This document shows positions 1-7,677 of a stretch of DNA of 64,000 nucleotides, piece by piece. The notes beneath the pieces were generated by a model that was not told the DNA's origin, did not search any database, and saw only the letters and a list, made by a program, of their open reading frames with translations. Source of the DNA: Micromonospora coxensis (GTDB lineage Bacteria > Actinomycetota > Actinomycetes > Mycobacteriales > Micromonosporaceae); contig NZ_LT607753.1 of NCBI RefSeq assembly GCF_900090295.1, positions 5,456,001 to 5,520,000 on the forward strand, given 5' to 3'. The translations under genes and the position numbers were made by a program. Within the stretch, counting starts at the first letter, position 1; the number at the start of each line of letters is the position of its first letter.

Positions 1-290
1 CGGGCCCAGTCCGGCGCCGGCACCACGTCGTCGTCGAGGAAGACCACCCACGGCTGCCGGGCCGCCCGCCAGCCGACGTTGCGGGCCGCCGCCGGGCCCG
101 CGCCGCGCCCGGTGAGCACCTTCGCGTACCCGGACGACGTCGCCGGCACGGCCGGCTCGCCGGTCGGGTCCCGGCGGTCGTCGACCAGCAGGATCTCCGC
201 GTCGGGCAGCTCGGCGAGCTGCCGGGCGAGGGCGTCGAGCAGCACGGTGAGGCTGGGCCGGCCGACGGTCGGCACCACGATGCTGATCAC
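1..290 (-). CDS. Glycosyltransferase family 2, N-terminal part only
   Basis: The reverse strand encodes a GT-A fold glycosyltransferase amino terminus that runs off the left edge of the window, so only about 96 residues are visible. It begins ISIVVPTVGRPSL, followed by an acidic LLVDDR segment, a GPAAARNVGWR helix and FLDDDV, which is the DXD metal/nucleotide-sugar site of family GT2. The GTG start at 290 overlaps the stop of the upstream carbamoyltransferase by 4 bases (GTGA), which indicates translational coupling in one operon. Sugar donor and acceptor cannot be read from this fragment; a surface glycan role is inferred from the neighbour. Confidence 0.85.
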   Translation of the reverse strand, partial: MISIVVPTVGRPSLTVLLDALARQLAELPDAEILLVDDRRDPTGEPAVPATSSGYAKVLTGRGAGPAAARNVGWRAARQPWVVFLDDDVVPAPDWA

Positions 291-1939
291 CGGTCACCGC
301 CGAGCGCGTCGCGGCGCACCGCGAACGGGCCGAGGGCCAGCAGGTCCACCGGCGCCGAGCCGAACAGCTCCATCGCCTCGCGCGGGGTGTCCACCATCGG
401 CCGGCCGGCGGTGTTCAGCGACGTGTTCACCACCACCGGCAGCCCGGTGAGCCGCTCGAACTCGGCCAGCATCTCGGCCACCAGCGGTTCGGTGTCGGTG
501 TGCACCGTCTGCACCCGGGCGGTGCCGTCGACGTGGGTGACCGCGGGGATCCGCTCGCGCCACTGCGGCCGGACCCGGTGCACGAAGAGCATGTACCGGC
601 TGGGGTACACGCCGTCGAAGATGTCGGCGAAGCGCTCGGCGCGCACCATCGGCGCGATCGGGCGGAACTGCTCGCGGCCCTTCACGTCGTTCATCCGGCG
701 GGTGGTGTCCGGGTCGCCGGGGTGGGCCAGCAGCGAGCGGTGGCCCAGGGCGCGCGGGCCGTACTCGCTGCGGCCCTGGTACCAGGCGACGATGCCGTTG
801 CCGGCGAGCACCCGGGCGGCCTCGGCGGCGATCGAGTCGGGCCGGGAGTACGGCAGCGCCGCGCGGCGCAGCTCCGCCTCCAACTCCTCGTCGGACCAGC
901 CGCGCCCGAGGTCCGCCCCGGTCATCGGGGTGCTCCGGTCGCCCAGCTCGCCGGCCACGTGCAGGGCCGCGCCGAGCGCGGTGCCGGAGTCGCCGGCCGC
1001 CGGCTGCACCCAGACGTCGCGGTACGGCCCCTCGGCGGCGATCCGGGCGTTGGCCACGCAGTTCAGCGCCACCCCGCCGGCCATGGCCAGCGTCGAGGCC
1101 CCGCCGGAGGCGTCGTACAGCCAGCGGGACAGGTCGAGGACGACCTCCTCCAGCCGCTGCTGCACGCTGGCGGCCAGGTCGGCGTGCTCGTCGGTCGGCT
1201 CGCCACCCGCGCCGACCGCCTTGGCCATGCCGGCCCAGTCGATCCGGTCGACGTGGAAGCCGCCGTCGTCGGTGACCCGTACCAGCTCACGCAGCAGGCC
1301 GAGGTGCTTCGGCTCGCCGTACGAGGCCAGCGCCATCACCTTGTACTCGTCGCTGGAGTGCATGAACCCGAGGTGTCGGGTGAGGTCCTCGTAGAGCAGG
1401 CCGAGCGAGTGCGGCAACTGCTGCGAGAACAGCGGGGTGAGCGCGCCGTCGCGGTAGACACCGGCCAGGTGGCTGGCGACCTCGCCGCGGCCGTCGAGGA
1501 CCAGCACGGCGGTGTCGTCGCCGGCCGGCGGGGCGGCCAACCCGGCCGAGGCGGCATGCGCCACGTGGTGCGGGACGAAGCGCACCTTGTCCGGGTCCAG
1601 GCCGGGCAGCGCGGCGGCGAGGAACTGCGGGGCGCGGCGGGCGTAGTCGACGCGCAGCCAGTCCCAGGGATCGCTGAGTCCCAGGTCGGCGACGTCCCGG
1701 CAGAGACCCGGATCGAAGGAGTAGGCCACCGCGTCGAGGCTGTCGACGTCGATGCCGGCGCTGCTCAGGCACCAGGCGGCGGAGAGTTCGGGCAGCTCCC
1801 AGGCGGAGAACGGGACGGGCCGCTTGCCGTGTTTCCGACGGCTGAACCGTTCCTCCTCGGCGGCGGCCACCACCTGTCCGTCGACCACCAGGGCGGCGGC
1901 CGGGTCGTGGAAGATGGCATTGATTCCGAGGACGCGCAT
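287..1939 (-). CDS. Carbamoyltransferase (NodU/CmcH/TobZ family)
   Basis: This 550-residue protein has both domains of the carbamoyltransferase family. The amino-terminal Kae1-like domain starts MRVLGINAIFHDPAAAL and carries a metal-binding HHVAH cluster (His124, His125, His128). The carboxy-terminal YrdC-like domain contains the YGPRALGHRSLLAHP signature near residue 395. Family members make carbamoyl-adenylate from carbamoyl phosphate and ATP and carbamoylate a hydroxyl on a sugar or antibiotic. An ATG start at 1939 has a purine-rich AGGGA about six bases upstream. It is followed by a GT2 glycosyltransferase with a 4-base overlap, so the acceptor is probably a surface or secreted glycan; the exact acceptor is unknown. 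Confidence 0.9.
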   Translation of the reverse strand: MRVLGINAIFHDPAAALVVDGQVVAAAEEERFSRRKHGKRPVPFSAWELPELSAAWCLSSAGIDVDSLDAVAYSFDPGLCRDVADLGLSDPWDWLRVDYARRAPQFLAAALPGLDPDKVRFVPHHVAHAASAGLAAPPAGDDTAVLVLDGRGEVASHLAGVYRDGALTPLFSQQLPHSLGLLYEDLTRHLGFMHSSDEYKVMALASYGEPKHLGLLRELVRVTDDGGFHVDRIDWAGMAKAVGAGGEPTDEHADLAASVQQRLEEVVLDLSRWLYDASGGASTLAMAGGVALNCVANARIAAEGPYRDVWVQPAAGDSGTALGAALHVAGELGDRSTPMTGADLGRGWSDEELEAELRRAALPYSRPDSIAAEAARVLAGNGIVAWYQGRSEYGPRALGHRSLLAHPGDPDTTRRMNDVKGREQFRPIAPMVRAERFADIFDGVYPSRYMLFVHRVRPQWRERIPAVTHVDGTARVQTVHTDTEPLVAEMLAEFERLTGLPVVVNTSLNTAGRPMVDTPREAMELFGSAPVDLLALGPFAVRRDALGGDR

Positions 1940-1995
1940 GAGTCGTCCCTACCCTGGCCCTCTCCTCCTAACCTGTAGATCATCGACTTCTCGAC

Positions 1996-2032
1996 GGGGC
2001 CGCGGATCTCCACCGTGGAGATTCGCGGCCCC
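1996..2032 (-). terminator. Stem-loop terminator after hmp
   Basis: A 16-bp stem (GGGGCCGCGGATCTCC paired with GGAGATTCGCGGCCCC, one G-T wobble) with a 5-base loop lies directly after the hmp stop at 2042. There is no T tract, as is usual for high-GC actinobacterial terminators. It separates hmp from the downstream leftward carbamoyltransferase gene. Confidence 0.75.
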
Positions 2033-2041
2033 GGATCCGGC

Positions 2042-3262
2042 TCAGACGCCGCCGCGCAGCATCCCCGGACCGAACACCTCGTAGGCGATCCGCTCCACCG
2101 GCACGCCCCGGCGCAGCAGCCCGCCGCGGATCTGGTTCATGAACGGCAGCGGCCCGCACAGGTGCACGTGGGCGTCGGGGGAGAGCGGGATCAGCTCCGG
2201 GTCGACCCGACCGCGGGACACCTCGGCGGTGAGCGCGTCCAGCTCGTCACCGTCGGTGTTCTGCTCGTACCAGAGCTTGAGGCGCAGGTTGGGCAGCCGG
2301 GCGTGCAGCCGGGGCAGCGCGTCGCGGTGCGCGTGCGCGGCGCCGTCCCGGTCGGCGTGCACCAGCACCACCGGACGCTCCGGCGCGGTCTCCGCCAGGT
2401 GCTCCAGCGCGGACATCGCCGGGGTGAGCCCGATGCCGGCGCTGACCAGCAGCAACGGCCCGTCGCCGGCGATCGCGCTGACCTCGCCGAAGGGCGGGCT
2501 GAGCCGCAGCGTGTCGCCGACCGCGACCCGCTCGTGCAGGACGGTGGAGACCGTGCCGTCGGGCGCGCCGTCCTCGCCGCGGACCCGCTTCACGGTGATC
2601 CGCCACTGCGGGGCGCCCGGGCGGCCGGAGAGGCTGTACTGCCGGATCTGCTGACCGAGGTCGCCGTCGAGGTCCACGGCCACCGAGACGTACTGGCCGG
2701 GGACGAAGTCGGGCACGACGCCGCCGTCGACCGGGACGAGGGTGAACGACCGCACGTCGGTGGCCTCCGTGGTCACCTCGGTGACCCGCCAGTCGCGCCA
2801 GATCGACTCGCCCTCGGCGAGCCCGGCCTCGGTGTAGAGGCGGGCCTCCCGGGCGATCAGCTCGCAGGCCAGCAGCCAGTACACCTCGTCCCAGGCGGCG
2901 GCGACCTCGGGCGTCACGGCGTCGCCGAGCACCTCGCCGATCGCCCCCATCAGGTGTCGGCCGACGATCGTGTACGAGGTGGCGGTGATGCCGAGCGAGG
3001 CGTGCTTGTGGGCGATCCGGTCGAGGATCGGCCCCCAGGGCGTGTCGCCGGCGCCGGTCAGGTGCTCCGCGTACGCGACCACGGCGGCGGCGAGGGCGGC
3101 CTTCTGCTGGCCGGTGGCCTGGTTGCCCCGGTTGAACAGGTTGAGCAGCTCCGGGTGGGCGGCGAACATCCGCGGATAGAACCGGCCGGTGATCTCCTCC
3201 CCGTGCGCCCGTACCACGGGCAGGGTCGCGGCGACGACGGCGGCTGACGATTCCGAGAGCAC
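2042..3262 (-). CDS. hmp: Flavohemoprotein, nitric oxide dioxygenase
   Basis: This 406-residue enzyme oxidises nitric oxide to nitrate using O2 and NAD(P)H in the cytoplasm. The globin domain has Tyr29, Gln53 and proximal His85, exactly the numbering known for E. coli Hmp, which supports the GTG start at 3262 with AAGGAGG four to eight bases upstream rather than a longer reading frame. Residues about 150-260 are the FAD domain with RQYSLSGRP. Residues about 270-400 are the NAD domain with GIGLTPAMSAL and CGPLPFM. It is divergent from an NsrR-type regulator, and a palindromic candidate operator sits 37 bases upstream of the start, so NO-responsive repression is likely. Confidence 0.95.
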   Translation of the reverse strand: MLSESSAAVVAATLPVVRAHGEEITGRFYPRMFAAHPELLNLFNRGNQATGQQKAALAAAVVAYAEHLTGAGDTPWGPILDRIAHKHASLGITATSYTIVGRHLMGAIGEVLGDAVTPEVAAAWDEVYWLLACELIAREARLYTEAGLAEGESIWRDWRVTEVTTEATDVRSFTLVPVDGGVVPDFVPGQYVSVAVDLDGDLGQQIRQYSLSGRPGAPQWRITVKRVRGEDGAPDGTVSTVLHERVAVGDTLRLSPPFGEVSAIAGDGPLLLVSAGIGLTPAMSALEHLAETAPERPVVLVHADRDGAAHAHRDALPRLHARLPNLRLKLWYEQNTDGDELDALTAEVSRGRVDPELIPLSPDAHVHLCGPLPFMNQIRGGLLRRGVPVERIAYEVFGPGMLRGGV

Positions 3263-3298
3263 AGCTCCTCCTTGTGTGTTGCCTACGTCCGCCACTCA

Positions 3299-3321
3299 AA
3301 CAGGAATTTTCGATTCCACTT
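3299..3321. promoter_or_regulatory. Candidate NsrR operator between hmp and nsrR
   Basis: A 23-bp imperfect palindrome reads AA-N2-GGAAT-N5-ATTCC-N2-TT in the hmp direction. Seven of nine paired positions match. Its length and half-site layout resemble known NsrR operators, and its AT content stands out from the GC-rich surroundings. It lies 37 bases upstream of the hmp start, where a repressor would block the hmp promoter. Assignment to NsrR is inference from position and symmetry. Confidence 0.65.
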
Positions 3322-3396
3322 CAGGGCCGAAAGTCCCGGGTGAGTGTCGTCCAGGTCACGGTCCGTCGGCCCCTGTGCCGCTTCCGCCGCGCTGGC

Positions 3397-3402
3397 TAGG
3401 GT
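3397..3402 (+). promoter_or_regulatory. Probable -10 element of nsrR, leaderless start
   Basis: TAGGGT fits the actinobacterial -10 pattern TANNNT and ends seven bases before the GTG of nsrR. No ribosome binding site precedes that GTG, so transcription probably begins at the start codon (leaderless mRNA). The -35 region is weak. Confidence 0.5.
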
Positions 3403-3408
3403 CGGTGC

Positions 3409-3837
3409 GTGAAGCTCAACCGGTCCACCGACATGGCGCTGCGGATCGCCATGCAGACCGCCACGGCGTCGACCCGCAGCACCGTCGAGGAGTTGGCCGA
3501 GCGGCTGGACCTGCCCCGCAGCCACGTCGCCAAGGTGGTGCAGCGGCTGCAACGCGTCGGCGTGCTGGTCACCATCCGGGGACGCTCCGGGGGCGTCGCC
3601 TTCGCCGAGGGTGCCGAGGAGTTGACCGTCGGCCAGGTGGTGCGCGCGTTCGAGGGCGAGGAGGAGGTCGTCGCCTGCGAGGAGTCCGGTTGCACGCTGC
3701 GCGCCGGCTGCCGGTTGCGCGGCCACCTCCGCCGCGCCCAGGCCGCGTTCCTCGCCGTCCTCGACGACGTACGCCTCGGCGACCTCGTCGACGACCCGGC
3801 CGCGCCCCTGCTGCTCAGCCTCACCCGTCGCCCCTGA
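3409..3837 (+). CDS. nsrR: Rrf2-family regulator, NsrR-type NO sensor
   Basis: The 142-residue protein has an amino-terminal winged helix typical of Rrf2 regulators, with a recognition helix region RSHVAKVVQRLQRVG. Three cysteines, Cys90, Cys95 and Cys101, in a C-X4-C-X5-C arrangement match the iron-sulfur ligands of NsrR. NsrR holds a 4Fe-4S cluster that is destroyed by nitric oxide, releasing repression of hmp, and the divergent neighbour here is hmp. The GTG at 3409 follows a -10-like TAGGGT by six bases without a Shine-Dalgarno, so a leaderless transcript is likely. IscR-type function is less likely because there are no isc or suf genes nearby. Confidence 0.9.
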   Translation: MKLNRSTDMALRIAMQTATASTRSTVEELAERLDLPRSHVAKVVQRLQRVGVLVTIRGRSGGVAFAEGAEELTVGQVVRAFEGEEEVVACEESGCTLRAGCRLRGHLRRAQAAFLAVLDDVRLGDLVDDPAAPLLLSLTRRP

Positions 3838-3866
3838 CGGGGGGTGGCTGGGTCCGGTGAACGGTC

Positions 3867-3902
3867 GGTGGGGGCGTCCGGCCCGGGCCGGACGCCCCCA
3901 CC
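3867..3902. terminator. Bidirectional terminator between nsrR and the SGNH hydrolase
   Basis: A perfect inverted repeat of up to 17 bp (GGTGGGGGCGTCCGGCC and its complement) with a tiny loop lies between the convergent nsrR and SGNH hydrolase genes, immediately beyond both stop codons. The symmetry would serve both directions. Confidence 0.8.
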
Positions 3903-3917
3903 GGGGTGCCTGGGTCG

Positions 3918-5174
3918 TCAGCTCACCGTGACGGTGCCGTCCGGGGCACGGACGCAGGCCACCGTGCGGTTCGCCGTGCCGGCCGCCCCGCTCAGGCAGC
4001 GGCCGAGCACGCGGTGCCCCGCCGCATTCGGGTGCCAGGACTCCTGGCAGGTCTGGAAGTACGTCCCGCAGGCGTTCGCGATGCGCTGGATGTCCAGCTT
4101 GTCGTAGCCGGAGAGGCTGGTGACGAAGACGCCCGAGGGGCCGTCCTGGAGCCGGATCGGGGTGGCCAGCGCGCCGGTGGGGCTGGCGGACTGCTCGCAG
4201 AGCCGGGCGCCGTCGAAGGCCCGCTGCACGTTGAGCCCGACCAGGTCGGCGGTGGGGAACTCGGCGGCGAGCGTGGTGCGTACGGAGGTCACCAGCGTGC
4301 CCAGGCCCTGGGAGAAACGGTGGCCGGGGGCCAGGCTGGCCCGGTGGATGGGGCAGCCGCCGGCGTACCGCTCGGCGCCCAGCGCGCGGAACTTGTCCCG
4401 GGTGTCGTCGCGGCTGTCCTCGGTCCAGAAGTTCGACGCCAGCTCCGGCGGCAGCGGGTTGGTGTAGTCCTGGAGCACGACCCGGTGCTGGCCGTCGGCG
4501 TCGATCTGGGCGAGCGTGGCGAGGATCTGCCGGACCGCCGCCGTGGTCTCCGCGGTGGCGGCGTTCAACTGCGCGGCCGTGGCCAGGTCGGCGTCCGAGC
4601 AGGGCTCCTGCGGCACCGGCCCGCCCAGGTACGCCCAGAACTCCCACCAGCCGGTCCAGGCGTCGGCGATGAACCGGTTGGCGCACTTCTCGGCCACGCT
4701 GCCGAAGGTGAAGGAGCTGTTGTTCGAGCCGAGGCCGACCAGCACCAGGTCGATGTCGTGGGTCTGCCCGACCGCCCGGAGCTGGTCGAGCTGCGCGGCC
4801 ACCTGCCGTCCCTTGGCCCGGCTCGCGGAGGCGTTGGCGATGTCGTACGGCTGGCCGCCGGAGCAGGCGAGGTTGAACCGGGCCTGGATGCCGGGCAGGT
4901 CCGCCTGGAACAGCGAGGCGTTCGACGAGCGGTGGCAGAAGTAGGCGTTGGCGTTCGGGGCGGACCAGCCGGGGAAGGACTGCGCGACGCCGTTGAGGTC
5001 GACCACCGGCGCGTACGCCCCGGCGCCCTCGCCGCTGATGAAGCTGTCGCCGAGCGCGACGGCGGCGGTGGGTGGCGCCGCCGTGGCCGGAGCGGCGGAT
5101 CCGACGGCGGCCGACAGGGCGGCGGTGGCGACGGTCAGCGCCGCCGCGAGAGCGGTACGACGGAACCTGGACAT
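3918..5174 (-). CDS. Secreted SGNH/GDSL-family hydrolase
   Basis: This 418-residue protein begins with a basic stretch and a hydrophobic alanine-rich signal peptide ending near ATAAPPTAA, so it is probably exported. The mature part opens with block I, ALGDSFISGEG, giving nucleophile Ser44. Block III is VGLGSNNSS (Gly/Asn oxyanion residues), and block V ESWHPNAAGH supplies catalytic His381, with Glu rather than Asp three residues before. Several cysteine pairs suggest disulfides. The family cleaves ester bonds in lipids, acetylated glycans or other small esters; the substrate is not visible. The ATG at 5174 is chosen because GGGGGA lies just upstream and the signal peptide starts there. Confidence 0.9.
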   Translation of the reverse strand: MSRFRRTALAAALTVATAALSAAVGSAAPATAAPPTAAVALGDSFISGEGAGAYAPVVDLNGVAQSFPGWSAPNANAYFCHRSSNASLFQADLPGIQARFNLACSGGQPYDIANASASRAKGRQVAAQLDQLRAVGQTHDIDLVLVGLGSNNSSFTFGSVAEKCANRFIADAWTGWWEFWAYLGGPVPQEPCSDADLATAAQLNAATAETTAAVRQILATLAQIDADGQHRVVLQDYTNPLPPELASNFWTEDSRDDTRDKFRALGAERYAGGCPIHRASLAPGHRFSQGLGTLVTSVRTTLAAEFPTADLVGLNVQRAFDGARLCEQSASPTGALATPIRLQDGPSGVFVTSLSGYDKLDIQRIANACGTYFQTCQESWHPNAAGHRVLGRCLSGAAGTANRTVACVRAPDGTVTVS

Positions 5175-5581
5175 GACGTCCCCCATCTGTCCATGCAAAT
5201 GCGAAAGATCCTCTGGAGGCGCGATCAGATCATCTGCTGCGATGAACGTCAATGGCTCGTAACCTGATCGTTCGAGGGGTGAAACATCCGCCCGATAGGG
5301 GTCGCCGCGACCCTCGGTGGCCCCGTACGGCCCGCCGTGGCGGGTCCGGCGACCCGCCCGGGCCGACTGTGGTGGCCCTCCGGCGGGGCGGGCGGGGAAG
5401 ACGGCGGCGACCTGCGGCGTTGCCTCCCACTGACACCCGCCCGACCATCGCCGCGCGGCGGGTCGCGCGGGGGTTCATGGTCGTGTCGGGCCGTCCGGCT
5501 AGGCTCGCTGCGGCGCGCCGCGCGTGGAGATCGAGACGGTGAGCGGCACCACCACCGCCGAGACCGGGGGAGTACGACCAG
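5175..5581. other. Intergenic region between SGNH hydrolase and parE
   Basis: This 407-base divergent region holds no convincing gene. TAGGCT at 5500-5505 fits a -10 box for parE but lacks a clear -35, and the sequence GGGGGA precedes the parE TTG start. The rest is GC-rich without a recognisable motif. Confidence 0.4.
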
Positions 5582-7639
5582 TTGACCGCACAGCCTGAGA
5601 CCCTCTACGGGGCCGACGACCTCACCCACCTCGAGGGCCTGGACGCCGTCCGCAAGCGTCCCGGCATGTACATCGGCTCCACCGACAGCCGTGGCGTGGG
5701 TCACCTCGTCAACGAGATCCTCGACAACTCGACCGACGAGGGTGTCGCCGGTCACGCCACGAAGATCACCGTCGTGCTGCACGCCGACGGCTCGGTGCAG
5801 GTCGACGACGACGGCCGGGGCATCCCCACCGACGTGCACGCCAAGTCCGGCATCTCCGGCGTCGAGCTGGTGCTGACCCGGCTGCACGCCGGCGGCAAGT
5901 TCGGCGGCTCGGGCTACAAGACCTCCGGCGGCCTGCACGGCGTCGGCGCGTCGGCGGTCAACGCGCTGTCCCGGCGGTTCGACGTCACCGTCCGGCGCGC
6001 CGGCAAGATCCACGCGATGTCGTTCCGGCACGGCGTGCCCGGCGTCTTCGACGGCGACGGCCCGGACGCCCCCTTCACTCCCGGCCCCGGCCTGCAGATC
6101 GTCGGGGCGATGAAGCGCGGCCAGCGCACCGGCACCTCGATCCGCTACTGGCACGACGCCCGCTACTTCGAGACCGGCGCGACGCTCGACGTCGAGGCCG
6201 TCCGGATGAAGCTGCGCAACACCGCCTTCCTGGTGCCCGGCGTCGACTACCGGCTGCGCGACGAGACCGGTGAGCAGCCCGCCGAGGAGCGCTTCCACTT
6301 CCCGAACGGCCTCACCGACATGGTGGAGTTCCTGGCCCCGCCCGGCGACCGCCCCGTCTCCGGCACCCTGCTGGTCACCGGCGAGGGGACGTACCGGGAG
6401 AACGCCGCCGACGCCAACGGCGTGATGCAGTCCAACGTGCAGCGCCGCGCCGAGGTCGAGGTGGCCTTCCGCTGGGGCACCGGCTACGAGCGCACCGTCG
6501 AGTGCTTCACCAACACCATCCGCAACGCCCACGGCGGCACCCACCGCAAGGGCTTCGAGCGGGCGCTGGCCCGTACCCTCGCCGACGCCGTGCGCAACAC
6601 CCGCGGCCTGCTCAAGGCGAAGGAGGAGCCGCCCACCCTGGACGACGTGCTGGAGGGCATGACGGCGGTGGTGCACGTGCGGATCCCCGAGCCGCAGTTC
6701 ACCTCGCAGACCAAGGACGAGCTCTCCACCGCCGGCATCACCAAGGTCATCCAGTCGCTGACCGAGCAGCACGTCAAGGCGTGGCTGGAGGACCGGCGGA
6801 CGAAGGCCGAGGCGCGCACCGTCCTGCAGAAGATCGTCGACGCGGCCCGGGTACGGCTGACCCAGAAGCAGCAGAAGGACGCGGCCCGGCGCAAGACCGC
6901 CCTGGAGGGCGCGGCGATGCCGGCCAAGCTGGTGGACTGCCGTGCGGCCGGGATCGAGCGCAGCGAGCTGTTCATCGTGGAGGGCGACAGCGCCCTGGGC
7001 ACCGGGCGGCTGGCCCGGTCCGCCGAGTACCAGGCGCTGCTGCCGATCCGCGGCAAGATCCTCAACGTGCAGAAGGCCAACCTCCAGCAGGTGCTGGACA
7101 ACGCCGAGTGCGCCGCGATCGTGCAGGTGCTCGGCGCCGGCTCGGGGCGGACCTTCGACCTGTCGGCGATGCGCTACGGCCGCGTGCTGATCATGGCGGA
7201 CGCCGACGTGGACGGCGCGCACATCCGTACCCTGCTGATCACGCTCTTCGCCCGGTACATGCGGCCGCTGATCGAGGCCGGCCGGCTCTACGCCGCGATG
7301 CCGCCCCTGCACAAGATCACCACGAAGGGGCGCAACCCGCAGACCGTCTACACCTACACCCAGGCCGAGATGGAGGCGACGGTCCGCAAGTTGGAGAAGG
7401 CCGGCAAGCAGATCGTCACCCCGATCCCGCGCTTCAAGGGTCTCGGTGAGATGGACGCCGACGAGCTGTGGGAGACCACCATGAACCCGGCCACCCGGGC
7501 GGTGCGCCGGATCACCCTCGACGACGTCGACGCCGCCGAACGGATCCTCGAACTGCTGATGGGGGAGAAGGTCGAGCCCCGCCGCAACTGGCTGATCGAG
7601 TCCTCCGACCGGGTCGACCGGGAAGCGATCGACGCATGA
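5582..7639 (+). CDS. parE: DNA topoisomerase IV subunit B (GyrB/ParE family)
   Basis: This 685-residue ATPase subunit of a type IIA topoisomerase has a GHKL nucleotide site with NEILDNSTDE (Glu45, Asn49) and DDDGRGIP. A glycine-rich ATP lid region carries KTSGGLHGVGASAVNALS. The TOPRIM segment has EGDSALG and MADADVDGAHIRTLL, which bind the catalytic metal. The carboxy end contains PRFKGLGEM. The start is TTG at 5582 with GGGGGA ten bases upstream. It is followed 38 bases later by the matching A subunit. ParE rather than GyrB is preferred because the partner lacks a canonical GyrA box and neither gene has dnaA/recF neighbours; a gyrase-like role cannot be excluded. Confidence 0.88.
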   Translation: MTAQPETLYGADDLTHLEGLDAVRKRPGMYIGSTDSRGVGHLVNEILDNSTDEGVAGHATKITVVLHADGSVQVDDDGRGIPTDVHAKSGISGVELVLTRLHAGGKFGGSGYKTSGGLHGVGASAVNALSRRFDVTVRRAGKIHAMSFRHGVPGVFDGDGPDAPFTPGPGLQIVGAMKRGQRTGTSIRYWHDARYFETGATLDVEAVRMKLRNTAFLVPGVDYRLRDETGEQPAEERFHFPNGLTDMVEFLAPPGDRPVSGTLLVTGEGTYRENAADANGVMQSNVQRRAEVEVAFRWGTGYERTVECFTNTIRNAHGGTHRKGFERALARTLADAVRNTRGLLKAKEEPPTLDDVLEGMTAVVHVRIPEPQFTSQTKDELSTAGITKVIQSLTEQHVKAWLEDRRTKAEARTVLQKIVDAARVRLTQKQQKDAARRKTALEGAAMPAKLVDCRAAGIERSELFIVEGDSALGTGRLARSAEYQALLPIRGKILNVQKANLQQVLDNAECAAIVQVLGAGSGRTFDLSAMRYGRVLIMADADVDGAHIRTLLITLFARYMRPLIEAGRLYAAMPPLHKITTKGRNPQTVYTYTQAEMEATVRKLEKAGKQIVTPIPRFKGLGEMDADELWETTMNPATRAVRRITLDDVDAAERILELLMGEKVEPRRNWLIESSDRVDREAIDA

Positions 7640-7677
7640 GCCCGCTGACCGCCGCGCACGCAGAAGGAAGCTGAACG

